Below are positions 24,501-39,200 of a stretch of 64,000 nucleotides of DNA, piece by piece. Below the pieces are notes generated by a model. It was not told where the DNA came from and did no database searches. It saw only the letters and a list, made by a program, of their open reading frames with translations. Origin of the DNA: Mugil cephalus (lineage: Eukaryota > Chordata > Actinopteri > Mugiliformes > Mugilidae); NCBI RefSeq assembly GCF_022458985.1, contig NC_061777.1, positions 13,481,668 through 13,545,667 on the forward strand, written 5' to 3'. Positions within the stretch are counted from its first letter, which is position 1. Each line of letters starts with the position of its first letter. Made by a program: the position numbers and the translations under genes.

Positions 24501-25515
24501 CTGGTCTGGGCTCAAAACAGAAATGAGCCACATATTGGCTCGTAGCCAAAGTAAACGAGCATTCAGCCCCCAGTTGTGTTGAACAATGGTACATTCACAC
24601 TCCAGCATATTGAAAAGGTATGTGACCAACTAAACCTTTTGCCAGTGATGCGTGTGAGATCATATTGTATGTTTATCCCCATAGAAACAGCGATAGGTAC
24701 AGATCTTATGATAACAATACAACGACTACCACTGCAGGAGCACAGCAAAGACTGATGCATGGTTTGATTTGTCACTGGCATCATACTTATTCAAACCATC
24801 TGTTCACCATAGCAAGAGAAGAAAAGCTTCAGTTCAAAGCTTTCTCAGAATCCCTGCCATGATCTAGTCTAATTAAGTAAATGAAAGTAGAAGAGAAAGG
24901 AGAGAAGAGCAGAGTAAACATGTTAATGTCTACCATGTGGCCACTACGAGGCGCTGTAGAATCGCTGTGTGGCATGGATTTACCGGGTCAATGTCACCTG
25001 AGATTAGATAAATCTGCTCTGGTCTAATCTGTGGCTTCCTGGTATGTGTATTTGTTGTGTGTACGCTCCACTCTATGTGTGTGCGTGTGTGTTTGCCTAT
25101 CTGTGGGCACAGAAGAGCAAGCAGCAAAAACTGAGCATTATCTGCCAGGCCTTTGGGAGAGATTAATTTCTTATCTTTGTATCACACTTATCCCTGTGCA
25201 CACAGACTCACCTGGCAGGATTAAAGTGCCGTGGTTCAGAGCGGTCCCGTGGCGGGCGTGGCAGCAGAGCACGCGCTACACCAGAGTCCACCTCCACGTG
25301 GCCAGAAGAGTTCTGTGATCGGCCCGGCCGCGAGGAAGAGGCAGACGGAGCGTTGAGAGGTTCCAGCGAGCGCCTGTCAGGAGGCTTGTACGGCGCGATG
25401 CCTTCATTACGCCAATGTGGGCCTGGACTGGTGGAGCGGGAGGAGTGTGCGCTGGAGGACTTGCTCTGAGCCCCCTGACCTTGGCCACTAGCTTTAGCCT
25501 GGTGGTAGCGGTGAG
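21566..25515 (-). CDS. gas2l1: gas2l1 C-terminal tail exons
   Basis: Exon 25212-25515 encodes about 100 Ser/Pro/Arg/His-rich residues. The last exon, 21566-23630, encodes residues 413-1100 and the TAG stop at 21566-21568. The tail is low-complexity and basic with many SP sites. It contains a SxIP motif (SRIPTP, residues about 1022-1027), used by GAS2-like proteins to reach microtubule plus ends through EB proteins. An acidic block, [11 protein letters not shown], precedes the conserved [17 protein letters not shown] segment. The antisense open frames here are shadows. Confidence 0.93.
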
Positions 25516-28500
25516 CTGTGGAGACATATTGAAAGTAAGTGGTTAAGAGAGATCTCTAACCAACACTGAACGAAAGATTTATTTGTCAATAAATATATCA
25601 AAACTCATGGCGCCAATGTCTTAGAAGGCAGCAGTGGATAAAATAACAGTTGCTGCTGCTGCACAAAATGATGGAGCCTTATTTGTCCCACTCAGAGTGA
25701 TGCCATCATTTAAGGTGGACATTTATAGCAACTTAATCTTGTGGTTGAAATATATCTCCCAATTATGATTTCAGCCAAAGTCAGCTGTCTTGATGGCCAT
25801 AACCATGACACAGCAGCAGCAGCCTGGGTGAGCGATGCTCTTATCAGACACAGTTATGGGCATGGATCAGTGTGCCAGTCATCGAAGGGAGTGTCAACAC
25901 TGAACGGTTAGCACAGGTGTCCAGATAATAAGCTGAGAACGTTTGTGATGAGATGAGTCAAATAGCAAAAATCTGAGATGTGCAATGTCAAGAATTTAGA
26001 AAACTGCTTGAATTATATGAGCACAGTGACGTTTATTGCCGTTGTTTTGGTATTTCGCAAGATAAACACAGAAAAGATTAACAATAAAGATATAGAAAAC
26101 ACGCTAATACCTTATTAAAAATCTAGTTTTACATAGCAAATAGCAAATGAACAGGCAGACATATATAATACATATATAATACATCAACTTCTGCTGACAA
26201 ACACTATTGTTCAACGCAGTTGGCCTTCACCTTATCTGCTTCTGATCTGAACATAGGACACCAGACGTGAATCATTTGTTTATAACTTAAATGCATTATG
26301 AATTATGCAACACTGAGCAACAGCAAATGAAAGTTGTTTTGACCTCACCAAAAGCAGCACAGCGACATGGGTCATGCTTGTCCAAATAGTGCTCCAGTGT
26401 GTCCCAGCCCCCTCCGACACGCACCATCACATGAGTACGAAGGACCTGAGGGGAGGAAAGAGCAAACAAGGCTTCAACAGATGAACATATTCATTTATAC
26501 ACTAATAAAATAGGCAAATCTTTTGATATACTGCACCCCAGACACACACACACACAAGTCAATGGATATGCAAATTCTACAAACAGAGCAACTAGCTAAA
26601 GGGTGGCCGGCCCTCAGTGTTACATAACATCTAGATGCACCCCTGTATGCACCCATGCCTCTCACCTCCCCCCTCATCCCCTCTTTCTCCCACATCACCC
26701 CCAGCTGTTGCCATTATGAGGGCTGTTCATTGCTATGCCAACGCACAATTAAACAGAGTACGGTAGCATAAGAAAGAGCCAAAGTGCCGTGAAAGAAGCT
26801 CTTCTTTTGGGCCCTCCTCTCTCATGCCTCTCATGTGGCTTCCCCATGTCTTCAGAGGGCGAATTAGCATGGTAACAACTCACCCCTGCTGTCCGCTTCC
26901 CTCCTCAGCCGAGGAGGGAGAGGAGTAGAGAAGAGGGGGGCAGCCGTATGAGAGGGAGCTTCGGTGGATGTGTCACTTCCTACTCTCTACTGTTCTCTGA
27001 AGCACACACATCAACAAGATCGGACCAAAGAGCTGCACTCCCTGTGGGCACAGGCTGCCTCCACTGAAGGAGCACACTTTGCCTGATGTGACAGCCCCGT
27101 GGATGCATGGCCCTGCTTCGGGTTGTGTAACACGGTCTGCCAGCCACATGTTTTTAAGGTTGCACCACTGTCTTTGAGGGCGCGCAAGGCAAAGCCATGA
27201 CGTTAAATCTGTGGGGGGCGGGCGCAGATTTAACGTCCACCGAAGCACACGTGGCGCAGCGTCTCGACTACGGGTCCCTCGACCGTGATCAGACGGAGGC
27301 CGCAGACAGAGCGTGCGCTCCGAAGTCTGACCCCACCTTCTCTCTAATACGATCCCTGCCAATCCACGACAAGTCTTTTCAGCGGCCTTGCTCCCCTACT
27401 ACATCAAATCCGTCAAAACAGCTGATCTGCTTATCTCTGTCGGACCTGGGAGCGTAAACTGCTTACTCTCCCACTGGTCTGGCCTCGTGCCCGTGACAGG
27501 TTTACTGCTTGTGTGATGCTGCATGACCATCACGAGTCAGCAGTGAAAAGCATGGGTCATGATGGCCAGAACGTATTATCATATTTTTAGTTTTACTGTT
27601 GCGGTATGAACTTACACAATAAAAAAGATCGCACAGTCTGCTTAGAGAGATTTACATAAAGCCACTGAGTCGAAACAAGGGACAAACAGCAACATTTACA
27701 GCTTATATATACTCTTCATGCGTAGACCAGTGACATATGAAAACGTTCAGTTTAATGCGCTTGTTTTTATTTGAAATTTGAGACGGTGAAGTAGCTACAG
27801 TGCAATAAAAGCATGCCCATGGAGAGAATCATGAAAGGTCTTAAATTGCTTATTGCGCTGTAATAATCACCAGACTGTCAGCTCATTCAGTTCACTGCAG
27901 TCATCTGATGCTGTGGGGCTCGTCCCCATTTTGTGATTTGAGACACAAAGTGAGCAATTTGAAGTAGAAATACGAATAACACATCGCCGACAAAGGTGAT
28001 ATACAGAGAAAATCAGATTTAAAGTACATTACAAAGATATAAAAACTTACTTTCCATTCTAATTCACATGCTTCTGTGTCCAACAAGCGCATTGTGCATT
28101 TAATATTTTATGCATGATGCCGCAGCATTACCGAGGAGCCTGCTCGGGCCAAATGGATGTTCAGGGACCTTGTTCCACTTTAAATCTGTGGCTCAGCTGC
28201 TCGATTTCCCAACCGCTGAGGGGGTATCAGAGCCATCACCAGCACAGAGACCCTCTCCCTGTTTCTATGGCAACAGCGAACAGAGAGACTTCTTGTCATC
28301 ATTGCGGGGGCGTGTTGGACCAATTTCTCCTTAAATCTTGGTGGCGAGTTCAGAAATTAAGCTCATGGTTCGTTTCAGCCGTTGTGGCCCTCCTCCTCTA
28401 CTAAGTGCATCTCCCCTCGCTGGGGGGCAACCTCCCTCAAGGACAAAGATGCCTTATTAACTGCCCCCTCTGTTCATGAGGCCCCCTTTGCCCATTTGCT

Positions 28501-31500
28501 TTCACTACTTCATCCCCTGTTTCAACCCAAGATCCTTGTCGCAGCTTTGGCAGCTGAATAGGGGTTTGCCGGCTTTTGAAGCGGCTGTCCGTCTCCTCCC
28601 ATCAGATGAATGAGGGGAGTGCGTTGGGTGCACTTGTAGCTGCTCGGGGCGTATGCATAATCACAGTCAGCACCAGTGAAAAATCAGGAGAGGGCGGAAA
28701 CAGCATGAAGAGAGCAAGCTTGACAAGCCCAATGCTGCCGGACACACTTATGCACAAACGCGGTCCACCCCAAATTTAAATAAACCCTGTTACATTAAAA
28801 TGGCCGGACCAACGGGCAATCAAGGCTTCACACTCAAATGTAAGATTTACTGGGAGAGCAATGATTCATTTCCTTTTATTTTGTTTAAACAATGCTTTTA
28901 CTGTGCTCAGCAGGAAATAAAATCACACAGAGGACAATTATTCTGTCTCCATTTACAGGCTTTGACTGAGTGCAAACAGGTTATTAAAGTTATTATCAGC
29001 CTGCAGAAACAGAGTACACGTGAATATCTTTGAGCTAATTTAGTGAGGACATGTGATATCGCCTAATAGTCATTTTTACTTTGGTTAGTGTCTGGGGAAA
29101 TATGAAATTGGTTCCGATTGCCAAGTAAAGTTGCTCTATATCATAATACAGTTTTTTCTTGGTCTAAAAACTAGAGAACTGCCACAGAATTAACCCCGTC
29201 GTCAAATCTGGTAATTGCTTATTTCACAGTAATGCACATATACTCAGGAGATTATTGTTTGAATGCTATGTTATGTTTTGTGCTGGACAACACAATGAGA
29301 AGTTCCTTATGCTTTGCCTGATTTAATGGAGAGGATAAGAGTCAGGAAACATGCACCAACCTGGCACTAAATGTTCAAATCAACATATCAGCGAATTCAC
29401 ACTTTTTTTTTTAAATATACATTTCATTTTGTGCTCAGACAGAGACGGGTGTGGTCGATGTCTCGCCACTTATATAGCGTATATCACATCTCCTAATCTA
29501 GACAGAGCGGTGCCGCCAAAAAAACAGACAGACGACTGGTATGATGAACCCTCCGTGCAATGCAACTCGGAAGAAGACCCCCCCTCCAAAAAAAATCCAT
29601 AAATCTGGCACCGGTACATTTTAGGTAAGTGAGAACAAATCGATTTCTGCTATCAACCGGCCTCCCTGCACAGTCCTTGGAGGCCTGGTGTGGGTACAGT
29701 GTCAGGCTCTTAAAGCTGAAAAGGAGACAAACAGTCCGGCAGAAACAGGCTACAGCCAAGATAAGAAAAACTCAGGAAGTGACCTATGCAGGGCTCTATT
29801 TGTGTCTAAATGGAAAAAGTTCTGGGAGTAGGCCAGATGAAGTCAGTTTGTAAACACTCATATAAGAGAGAGCAATCACAATACTCCTACGTACAATGCT
29901 GTGGTTTGATTCATTCAAGCAGAGGTTCAGCTGTAGCTACAACAACATGTGATGACATATGGCATCTCTGTATGGTTCCATGCAATTGCTGCACTACCAC
30001 TTCCATGATATATATATATCTCATTCAGTGTTTTTTTTACTACTTTCTACATTGTAGACACATACTGAAGACATCTAATTAAAAAATAAAAAAAGTGGGA
30101 TTATGTTGCAAAGAAAAGAATGTTAAATAACCCTAAATATGTTTTATATTGTAGATTCCTCAAAGCAGCCACCCTTAGCTTTGTTGACAGTGCTGCAAAC
30201 CGTTGACCTTCTCTCAATGAGCTTCATCATGTAGTCACCTGAAATGGTTTAAACTTCACAGTCGTGCCTTGTCAGGGTTCATTTGTGGAATTTCTTTCCT
30301 TCTTAATGGGGTTGGGACCATCAGTTGTGTTGTGCAGAAGTCAGGCTGGTACACAGCTGACAGCCCTATTTGACAACTGTTAGAATTCATATTATGGCAA
30401 GAACCAATCAGCTAAGTAAAGAGGAAGGACAGTCCAGCATTGCTTTAAGTACTGAAGGTCAGTCAGTCCGGAAAACTGCAAAAAACTTTGAATGTGTCCC
30501 CAACCTTAAGCACTACAATAAAACTGTCTCACACCAGGACCGGAAAAGGAAGGAAAGGAAGACCAAGAGTCACCTCTGCTGCTGAGGCTAAGTTCATCTG
30601 AGTCACCAGCCTCAGAAGTGGCAAGTTAACAGCAGCTCATATAAATCAGAGGAGACTGAGTGAATCAGGCCTTTATGATCAAATACGTAAGGAAAAACAA
30701 TGAGTAGAATGAGAGATTTGTTTGGGCCAAGAAATGCCAGGAATGGACATTATGAGATCTTTGGTTCCACCCGCCGTGTCGTTGTGCGACGCAGAAAATG
30801 TGAATGGATGGTCTTTACATGCATGGTTCCCACAGTGAAGTACGGAGGAGGTGTGATGGTGGGGGGGTGCTTTGCTGGTGACATTGTTGGGTATTAATTC
30901 AAAATGAAGGCACACTGAACCAACATGGCTACCACAGCATCCTGCAGCAACGTGCCATCCCATCCGGTTTGCATCTAGTTGGACCATGTTTTATTTTTCA
31001 ACAGAACAATGACCCCAAACACACCTCCAGGCTGTGTAAGGGCTATCTGACCAAGAAGAAACCAACTGGAGATGGTTTGGGATGAGATGGACTCCAGAGT
31101 GAAGGAAAAAGGGCCAACAAGAGCTCATCATCTCTGGGAACTCCTTCAAGACTGTTGGAAAACCATTTCAGATGACTTTCTCGAGAGAATGGGAAGAGTG
31201 TGCAAAGCAGTAATCAAATTAAAGGGAGGCTATTTTGAAGAATCTAAACTATATATATATATGTTTTATGAGTTATTTCACATACTATATAAGTGTGTGT
31301 CTTTTGAGGATAGATTTTGTGCTTGTAGTTTTGCAGAAATTGCAAATAATAATATAAGGTGACAAGTGACATGTATGCTATCATCCCACTCCCCGGGTGA
31401 TGTGTTCGACAGTCAAAGTTGCAACGATATGACAGATAATTCTCTCAGGTGGCGAGCTCTCACCCTGATGAAGATCAGCGCACTGGAGTCTCCGACTTTG

Positions 31501-33223
31501 TACTTCCCCTCGGACACCTTAATCATAGGAAACTGAGCTGGACAGGAACACCGTCCCAGAATCTCACGCACCTGAGGAGAACAAAACAGAGCACTCAGTA
31601 TACACAAACATGACGCACACGTCTGAGAGGAACCTGACAGCGATCCTTTCCTCTTTCCAGATCAGTGCCCCCCACATACGGTCATGTTTAGTCACCAAAG
31701 CGCTGCTGGACTTGAGCGCTATGTGTCAACAACACAATGACTCTGTTTCAGAGTGTGAGAAATGAGCAGTCTTGGCTGCCCCAGCATTTGAGTGTTGGAT
31801 TGTGTGTGTGTGTGTCGGCCTCCTGCCAAATTCCCTCTCCAAAGCACCTACTGGGTGATAAAACGCCCCGCCCCGCCCCGCTTTCCTACCACATGAAAGT
31901 CGCTGCCTCCTCTCAATCCCTTCAGAACGCTGTGTTCACTTAGTTCACTGCAAGAAGCCACAAAAATACATATCTGGACATGCTAATGAATAGTGTCCCT
32001 CTCCAGCTCTCTGGGCCTTTACATGACAGTGTTTCTGCTTGTGACGTCATAAACCGAATGGGGGGTGGGGAGGGGGCTCGGAGACCAGACTGGTGGTAGC
32101 GGCGGTGTTGTTGGTGGTGGCGGTGATGTCAGCAGGCCTGTGCAGCCAGCTGGGTTTTGAATTGAATTGAGAGTCAGAGCCGGTGCCGTTGCCGCTGTGG
32201 TTGGGGGTGCTTATTAGGCAACTGGAGTCAGACACAACTGCAGGGTGGGGTGTGTTGCACTCGCTGTATTTTTGATGGTTTTTCTTGGCGTCTTTCTCAG
32301 ACAAAGGCGTGTGCACACTTGTCGACCACGAGGGAGAGAAAGTAAAGCTCCGAAGGGCACCGAGGAGAGTATGACAGACCGTGCGTGTGTTTATATTGAT
32401 ATTAAAAGTGATCAAACGGCTTGTCGGAGGAAAAAATGGAGGTGGCGCCGTTCACAGCACCTGTCGTGCTGCACGCAGGGTTTCGGGGATATCACAGCCT
32501 GCGTGTGGGCATGGCCTGCAGCCCCTCCATTACGGCGTATTCAGGAGATTAAGGTGGCACCTTGTTATTTCCTCGAAATAGCACCCTTCTTCTATCCCGT
32601 GGTAATTAAAGGGGGAGGAATCAGGGCTAAGCCTCAACATCTCACCTGCCTGCTCTGTACTCCCTCTCACCTGCTTCCACTAAGCCTCCTTTCTGTCCTT
32701 TTCGGTCTCTCTGCTTTGTTGCTGTTCAGCCTTTATTTTTAGCCCATGCACTAGCAGTTGACCCGACCTATATTTGTCTTTTTTTGTTTTGTTCACATTT
32801 CTACATCTGCCTGCTGCCTCTCTTTTTCTTCCCCCCCGTCACCACGTCTTTCTGTCTGTAGGTGGAGAAGCAATGTTTGGAAAAACCCCAGCCAGTGAGT
32901 TAATGGAAAGATTGCTATGGCAACAGACACACACACACACATAACCTTACCCTTCCCTTTATGACTGTACAGTGAGCCTTCTTTTTTTCATTCTTCCAAT
33001 AGTGAAGCCTTTATCCCTCCCAGAGCTGTTTTGCTCTGGGGAGGTATAAGACTTACATGCTGTGTCTTGACAAAACACTGAGAAGGATACACACTCAAAC
33101 CCTGAAGTGTTTAATAGTAGCCTAATCAATAGCAGCCTTGACATTCAAACAGTTTACTCTGTTGGACCTTTAACATGAAATGTGTGCACTTCCCATGTCT
33201 TCACTGTGTCAACACTGAAACTT

Positions 33224-33265
<42 letters not shown>

Positions 33266-36200
33266 GAATGAGATAGAAGGATAGGAGGGACACAAGGTCA
33301 TGCAGGAAACATGCGGAAGTGGGGCTGGAACGAGGCGCAAAACTGAGGGATGAATTATGTACGGTCACACGAGAGACGCTCTCAGCGAGAGTTGCAGATG
33401 TCTGAGAAAAAGAGAAGAGAGAAACAGTGGCTGAACGATCCAGAGCACGCCCCTATACTGGGAATCTGCTGCGTCTATCTTGAGTTAGGAATGCAGAGAT
33501 GTTTTTAGCAGGAACAGAAACACTTTAATTATTAAGGAACTTCCGCCGATGCTTCCTTATGAGCCGGGCGGCTGCATTCGTCCACGAGCAGTTAAAGGTA
33601 TGGAACGGATTCCTTTAATGAGCCCACTGCTCTGATCACGCCATATCTGCACAGTGTGAGTCAACAGTCTCTTCGTTCTTTTCCTTCCTGACATGCAAAC
33701 ATCTGAAGGCCCATTCATGGAAGATACAGGCCGAGGGCTCAGAGAAACCCTGGGGATCGACAGAGGAAATGGGAGGAGGAGATAAAGATGTTTAGGTTCA
33801 ATTCTACTCACTCTTTATTAGTTGAAGACAAACACGCTACACAGAGCGTCACACTTGACTGTATTGTTATTGCTATGAAAAATAGTTTCACTGTTGTATG
33901 ATTTGTTATTATGCAAATACATAAAATATGGTTCCAGCAGTTTATGCTTCAGTCTGGGATTCAAATACACACCAAACAGTTACGCATCACTTTGAATATT
34001 TTCCTGTTGCCCTCATGAGCCATAGCAAGATACCACACTGTTTGCTCTTCATCAAACATAGGTGTGCTCTCCAGCTGAGACACACTCCTTAATGAGCGTT
34101 ACGCAAAAGTTACTGCTGAACTCCGACAATAAAAAACATTACAACTCACTTCACAGGAATTTATACAAGGCATGATTTTAGTGCAGGGGGCAGGGAGTTT
34201 AGAAAAGATTACACGGCACGGCTCATACAGCACATCCATTTCATTTTCAAAAATGGACGAACAAGAGTCTCCTCTTAGCTTATCTGCATGCCTTGAAGAC
34301 TGGAAATTTCCCAAGATGGAAAAAAAACTACTTGCAATCAGATAAGCAGAGAGAGAGACACACAAAAATAAGGCCACAAGGGGCGCCTGCTTGGCAAAAA
34401 AAACAGGTTTTTGGATCTTGAAGGAGGCGATTGCTCCATAAGTAGGCATTCGTTGTGTGAACGCACACTAAAAACAGCCACATATCAGACTGTATCCTCC
34501 TGTTAAGCCACTGGCTTAACAGCCCGTATAAATGACTCCCCCATGAACAACCACGCCACATCTCATAAAAGCGCAACTCCCTTTGCACACGTGATCTTTT
34601 CAAACAGCATGGGGGTGTAGGGAGGTGACAAATGACTGACAATTATGTTTTCTAATTACACTGGACCCACTGCCTGAGGGAATGCGTGTGGAAACACAAA
34701 TACTCAGAGACCGTTAGCATGCCGGTATAACAGGACGAACCAGCACAGAGGAGACCTCCGGTTCAAGTATGGCAGTCAGATGGAAACAAGAAACAGAATT
34801 TAGACATGCATAATGATTTTGGAGGCTGCATTTTATTGTATTGCATAATATTTTGCAGTGAGGGTGAGATAAACGAGAGGAAAATTAGCCTCAATTGCAG
34901 GAACACGCTGCCTTTGGTAGGGGTGGCGATATTTTGCATAACAAATTAACAGCATTAAAATAATTCCTTTTGCATTTGGGGAAATATAGTCACTCTTATT
35001 GTGACATTGTTAGATGAGATCCATGCTTAAGCAAGTTAGCTTAGCATTTAGTGGATTAAGACTGAAAATAAACATAAACTTGCTTGTTTGTCCAAGTAGC
35101 TTAGACAGACTTTAATGATCCACAAGGGAAATTACTTTGTCACTTTAGCTTCATTGTAAATAAAAGTAAAACACTCAAAACCACAAGAAAGATAAATAAA
35201 GTAAGATAAAGGGCTTACATATAAACTTGTTATATTTAGCTTGTGAATCAGCACAAAAAAATTGCCTTTTATCCTAAGGATGAGTTGTCCTATACTTTGT
35301 GTTGTGTTTGACTGGAGTGACACAACAGAATCCACTGCAACAAGGAAACCTTTCTCTGTAAATCGATGCATGTTTTCTGGTCACATGACAAACAGCCCAT
35401 CAGGACCTAAGCAACATAAGGATATGATGGGAATCAAGTGCTGTAAGTTGAATAACTCCATTACGCGCCTGCCTCAGTCAAACATCAATGTAATCACTCA
35501 ATGCAGGAAGTTAAATATCTGTCTAACGCAGTTTATTTTGAGTAAGGTTGAATATTCAGTGCTCTGCATGCAACAGCAAAGCTCGGCGGAACTGATGTTC
35601 AGTCTGGGACAGCGTGAATAGCCCGTAGGCAGGTGCGGAAAAATAACTGGTCAGATAGGCAGCCAATTAAATGATAACCATGCAAACGATCAGCTGATAG
35701 CATCAAGCGACAATAAAGGCATGAAGCCGGGCGATGTGCAAAGTGAGGAGTCAGCTATTTCCGCGTGCACCCTGCTGCATGGAAAATGGTGCGATATGGT
35801 CTGAACAGTTACTGCGCAAAATAACCCAAAACATGAGCGCAAGTGACAGAGGAGGGAGAAACACTGAAGGCTGCCACGCTCTCTCAGCAAAGCGTTTGAG
35901 TGTGACCCAACGCAGAGCATGATGACCTACTTTTCCCTTCCACTCCCTCCACTGTAGCTCTCCCTCCCCGAGTAACATCCATTGCAGTAAGGTTTAACAG
36001 AGTGTACAGTAAAGTCACTCACAGCACACTATCTGCTGTCCACCTCCCCCTTTTATTCCCTGAATGCATGAAATGGACCATAAGGCTAATGGGGCAGAGT
36101 GTCCAGGCACAGGCACAATACACACATTCTCCCTCTGTATCAGCGTTTTTGCTCGGCTGGTGTCTCCAGCCAAAGATCGAGATGTCAGCCTTTGATTAGC

Positions 36201-39200
36201 TCTCTGCCAAGAGCGGCGGCCTATTCATCTCTTCTCTTCCATGCCACCAACAAGACATACGGTCCCACTCTTCGCTTTATCATCTCCATTGGAAAAGGGG
36301 GTGGGGGATGGGCGTGATGGGGTGCACATATAAGGACCAAACAAGAGCTGAATGCTGAAGCCTGGGGTGAGAAGAGACGCCGACCGGTTTTTATGAGCGA
36401 GCATACAAAAGGAATGACGGGGTATGAAGAAATTCAACAATGATTATGCAACTCCTACGATGTCTCACTCATAAGCCCAATTATTGGACTGTATAGATGC
36501 CTATGCATGCAGGAAACATGCCAAGAATTAGAGTACACATTAAGGGGCGACTAATGCCTCTTACTTGCTATTTATATTACAGTTTGTATGGTTACTGTGT
36601 GTGTTTTAAGCCCATAAACAATGCAACGACCTGGAAAACACACAAAAAGGTCATGTTTGGAGCAGGGTTGGGTGTTGACAAGGACTTCACTATACGATAC
36701 GCATCACAATACTTGAGTCACGATACGATACATTATTGAGATATTATGATATTGCGATATTCTACATAGTTCACTGAGAATTTTTAAATGCAGCTACATC
36801 AGATGACAGTTATAATTCATTGGACAAATTGAATCAAAAAATGACTTTAATCCATATTATCCATATTAATCCAAATGATCCGTTTCCAATTTATTGCACT
36901 TGTACAAAGTTGTTCACGACTGACCTAAAACTATAAAACTTTTTCTTTTAAAATATCGTGATATACTGTCATATCGATACATTTTCCCACACCTAGTGTG
37001 GAGGTAGGTAGTGTGTTTCTTTGCCTCAGGCTCAATGCAGCTTAAAGAAACATACGGCTAGTCTTGGTCATAATCCCTCTCTAGTGCTGACAGGAAAGAA
37101 AAGCCACTAAAACAAAGGATAAGCTGTATGTTGACGCGTACAGAGAGATCGCCGGGGAAAAATTAAGATCTGAATCACGGGTCTTGACTACGTTGAGGGA
37201 AATGAGTACCCAGCCGCTTCCTCAACTTTACAGTGGAAAGCCGCCCCGCAGTGAGATGAGTAAGAATGTAAATAGCGGCAGTTCAGTGGGAGAGGGTGTG
37301 TTGCAAGCGAGAAAGTCAACGGCGTATGCCTATTGTATGCAGCAGGTACCCACTATCTGCATTAGGCGTGACCGGTGTACTGAGCCACGTTGCTGTTACA
37401 TAAGTCAAAAGTTCAGCAATAAATCATAACTATTGTGCTTCTTGAGTGGCCAGATACCCAAAGAGAGATCCCAGTCTGCCAGGTCACGTTACTACGCCCG
37501 TTGGATTAATGTCACCTAATCCTATTACCAACACACTTGTATTGTCTCAACAAGATTAGCTTGATTGTCTGACAGCTAAACAGTTTGCAGGAGAATATGA
37601 AGGTATCAAATCTTATACAGAAGTTATGCAAAAAAACAAAAGTCATAACTTAAAAGTCCATAAAAAGTGGATCTCACATGATTATGAGCTATTTTCTATT
37701 TACTTAACAATAATTATGATCCAGTACACGAGCTGAAATTTTACTGGAGGCCCCAATAACCTTGTTGAGAGGCTGTACTCCTCAGCGCTGTGTCCTTCCC
37801 TCTCTTTCACCCCTTCACTTCCTGTCTCTCTCCACTACCACCTATCAAAATAAAGCCATAACCCCCCACCCCAAAAAATAACTTCAAAACCTGGAGGGTC
37901 ACCTTACATCACGAGAAAATTCTACAATTCGACGGAAGCATCTGTGGTTTGCACCAAGAGCTCAGTTTGCATGGGCATCTGATGCTGCTGCGTGCATCTC
38001 CGGCATGAAAGGCCTGCTAATTAATAGATGACATTTGTTCGATAACGTAAGTGGATATGAATAGGAAGTTAGTTTGTGGAGAGGTGGATATTTCTTTTAA
38101 ATGCAGCTTCACAGTCACATGAAACTCTACGTGAGACAGAAATATGAACTTGTGCCTGGAGTTTATCAAGCTCGGAGACTCGCAGCAAAAAAAAAGGCCG
38201 ATAGCAGATGCTGATCAAACTATTTCAAGGGGTATTCAGAGGAAGTGTATGTGCCACACAATGTCTAGGCCTGAAAATAAGAAACTGCCCACACAGAGGT
38301 GACGTCATAAGGCAGGATGTGTTTACTAGTGAACTATTTTAATACTGTGCCATCCTCTCTAAGTACCGCTGTAGTTTTTTTGTTTGAAATGCCCCATTTT
38401 GATATGATATTCACTCCTCTGTGCAGCTTAAATCTATTTTCGAGGAAGATGTAGAATCTATTTGAGACACGTGTTGACTGAGCATGCCACTGCCTAAACC
38501 TGACAACAGCCCTCAATTCTGTCGTTCACTGTCCGACAGATTAGGGATGCGACGGTGCAAACGACAGAAACAACGAAAGGCATAAGTAGCTCCCCTGTGA
38601 TCATTTTGTCCCCAAATGCCTTTGCGTTGTATAATCCTCAGTCATACGAGAAAGAAAGAGTGTTTGGATTCAGACAGTCATCCTCCGCATGCTCTCCTAT
38701 TTCTGTCTGCGGAGGTGACACTAAAACCGCTCTGCTCCGAGTGTGACTGTCGACTGCCTCACCTCCTTCCCCCCCTCCTCTCTGCTGTGCCTCACATCCT
38801 CAGCGTCAAAGACGGACATTGTTCTCCTCATCGGGATGAAAATATTAACTTCAGCCCCGGCTCACAACCCGTCGAGCATGTGTCCTGCCAGGCTGGCTGC
38901 CTGCTCATTAGCTTTGCTCTAATAAGATCTTTGCCTGTCTCACATGTCCAGCCTGGCAGTGGCAAAGGTAAACCACTACTTCAACGCAACGAACAACAAC
39001 ATTTGTGAAGAAATGTAGGACGTGCAGGAGACTGTACCGATTTTTTTTTCTTGAGAAATAGACAAGGGAAATGAAAGGGACTGGAGTTGACTGTCAACAC
39101 TGAGAAAACTTCTTCTTGTTGAGGCAGGCTGACATTTCTAGGAATGCATAAGAAATGTCACAGAGCTGACCTGCAACCTTTCAGAGCTCACCTTTGGGAA

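Larger units (their letters stand above)
26446..31463 (-). other. gas2l1 intron splitting the GAR domain
   Basis: About 5 kb. It holds a GC- and CpG-richer block (about 26790-27480) that contains a perfect hairpin at 27199-27237, and a dead Tc1-like element at 30020-31290. Other open frames in it have no recognisable homology. Confidence 0.6.

Noticed and set aside
26973..27362. 129-codon open frame on the minus strand
   Set aside because: It lies in a GC-rich block where stops are rare. Its translation resembles no domain, and the hairpin arms fall inside it.
32047..32742. Overlapping open frames of 122 codons (minus) and 165 codons (plus) in the first gas2l1 intron
   Set aside because: Biased composition, no homology that I recognise, no fitting splice structure and no promoter signal. 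Most likely chance.
33226..33261. CRISPR-like repeat
   Set aside because: Simple CA microsatellite without spacers, in a vertebrate genome.
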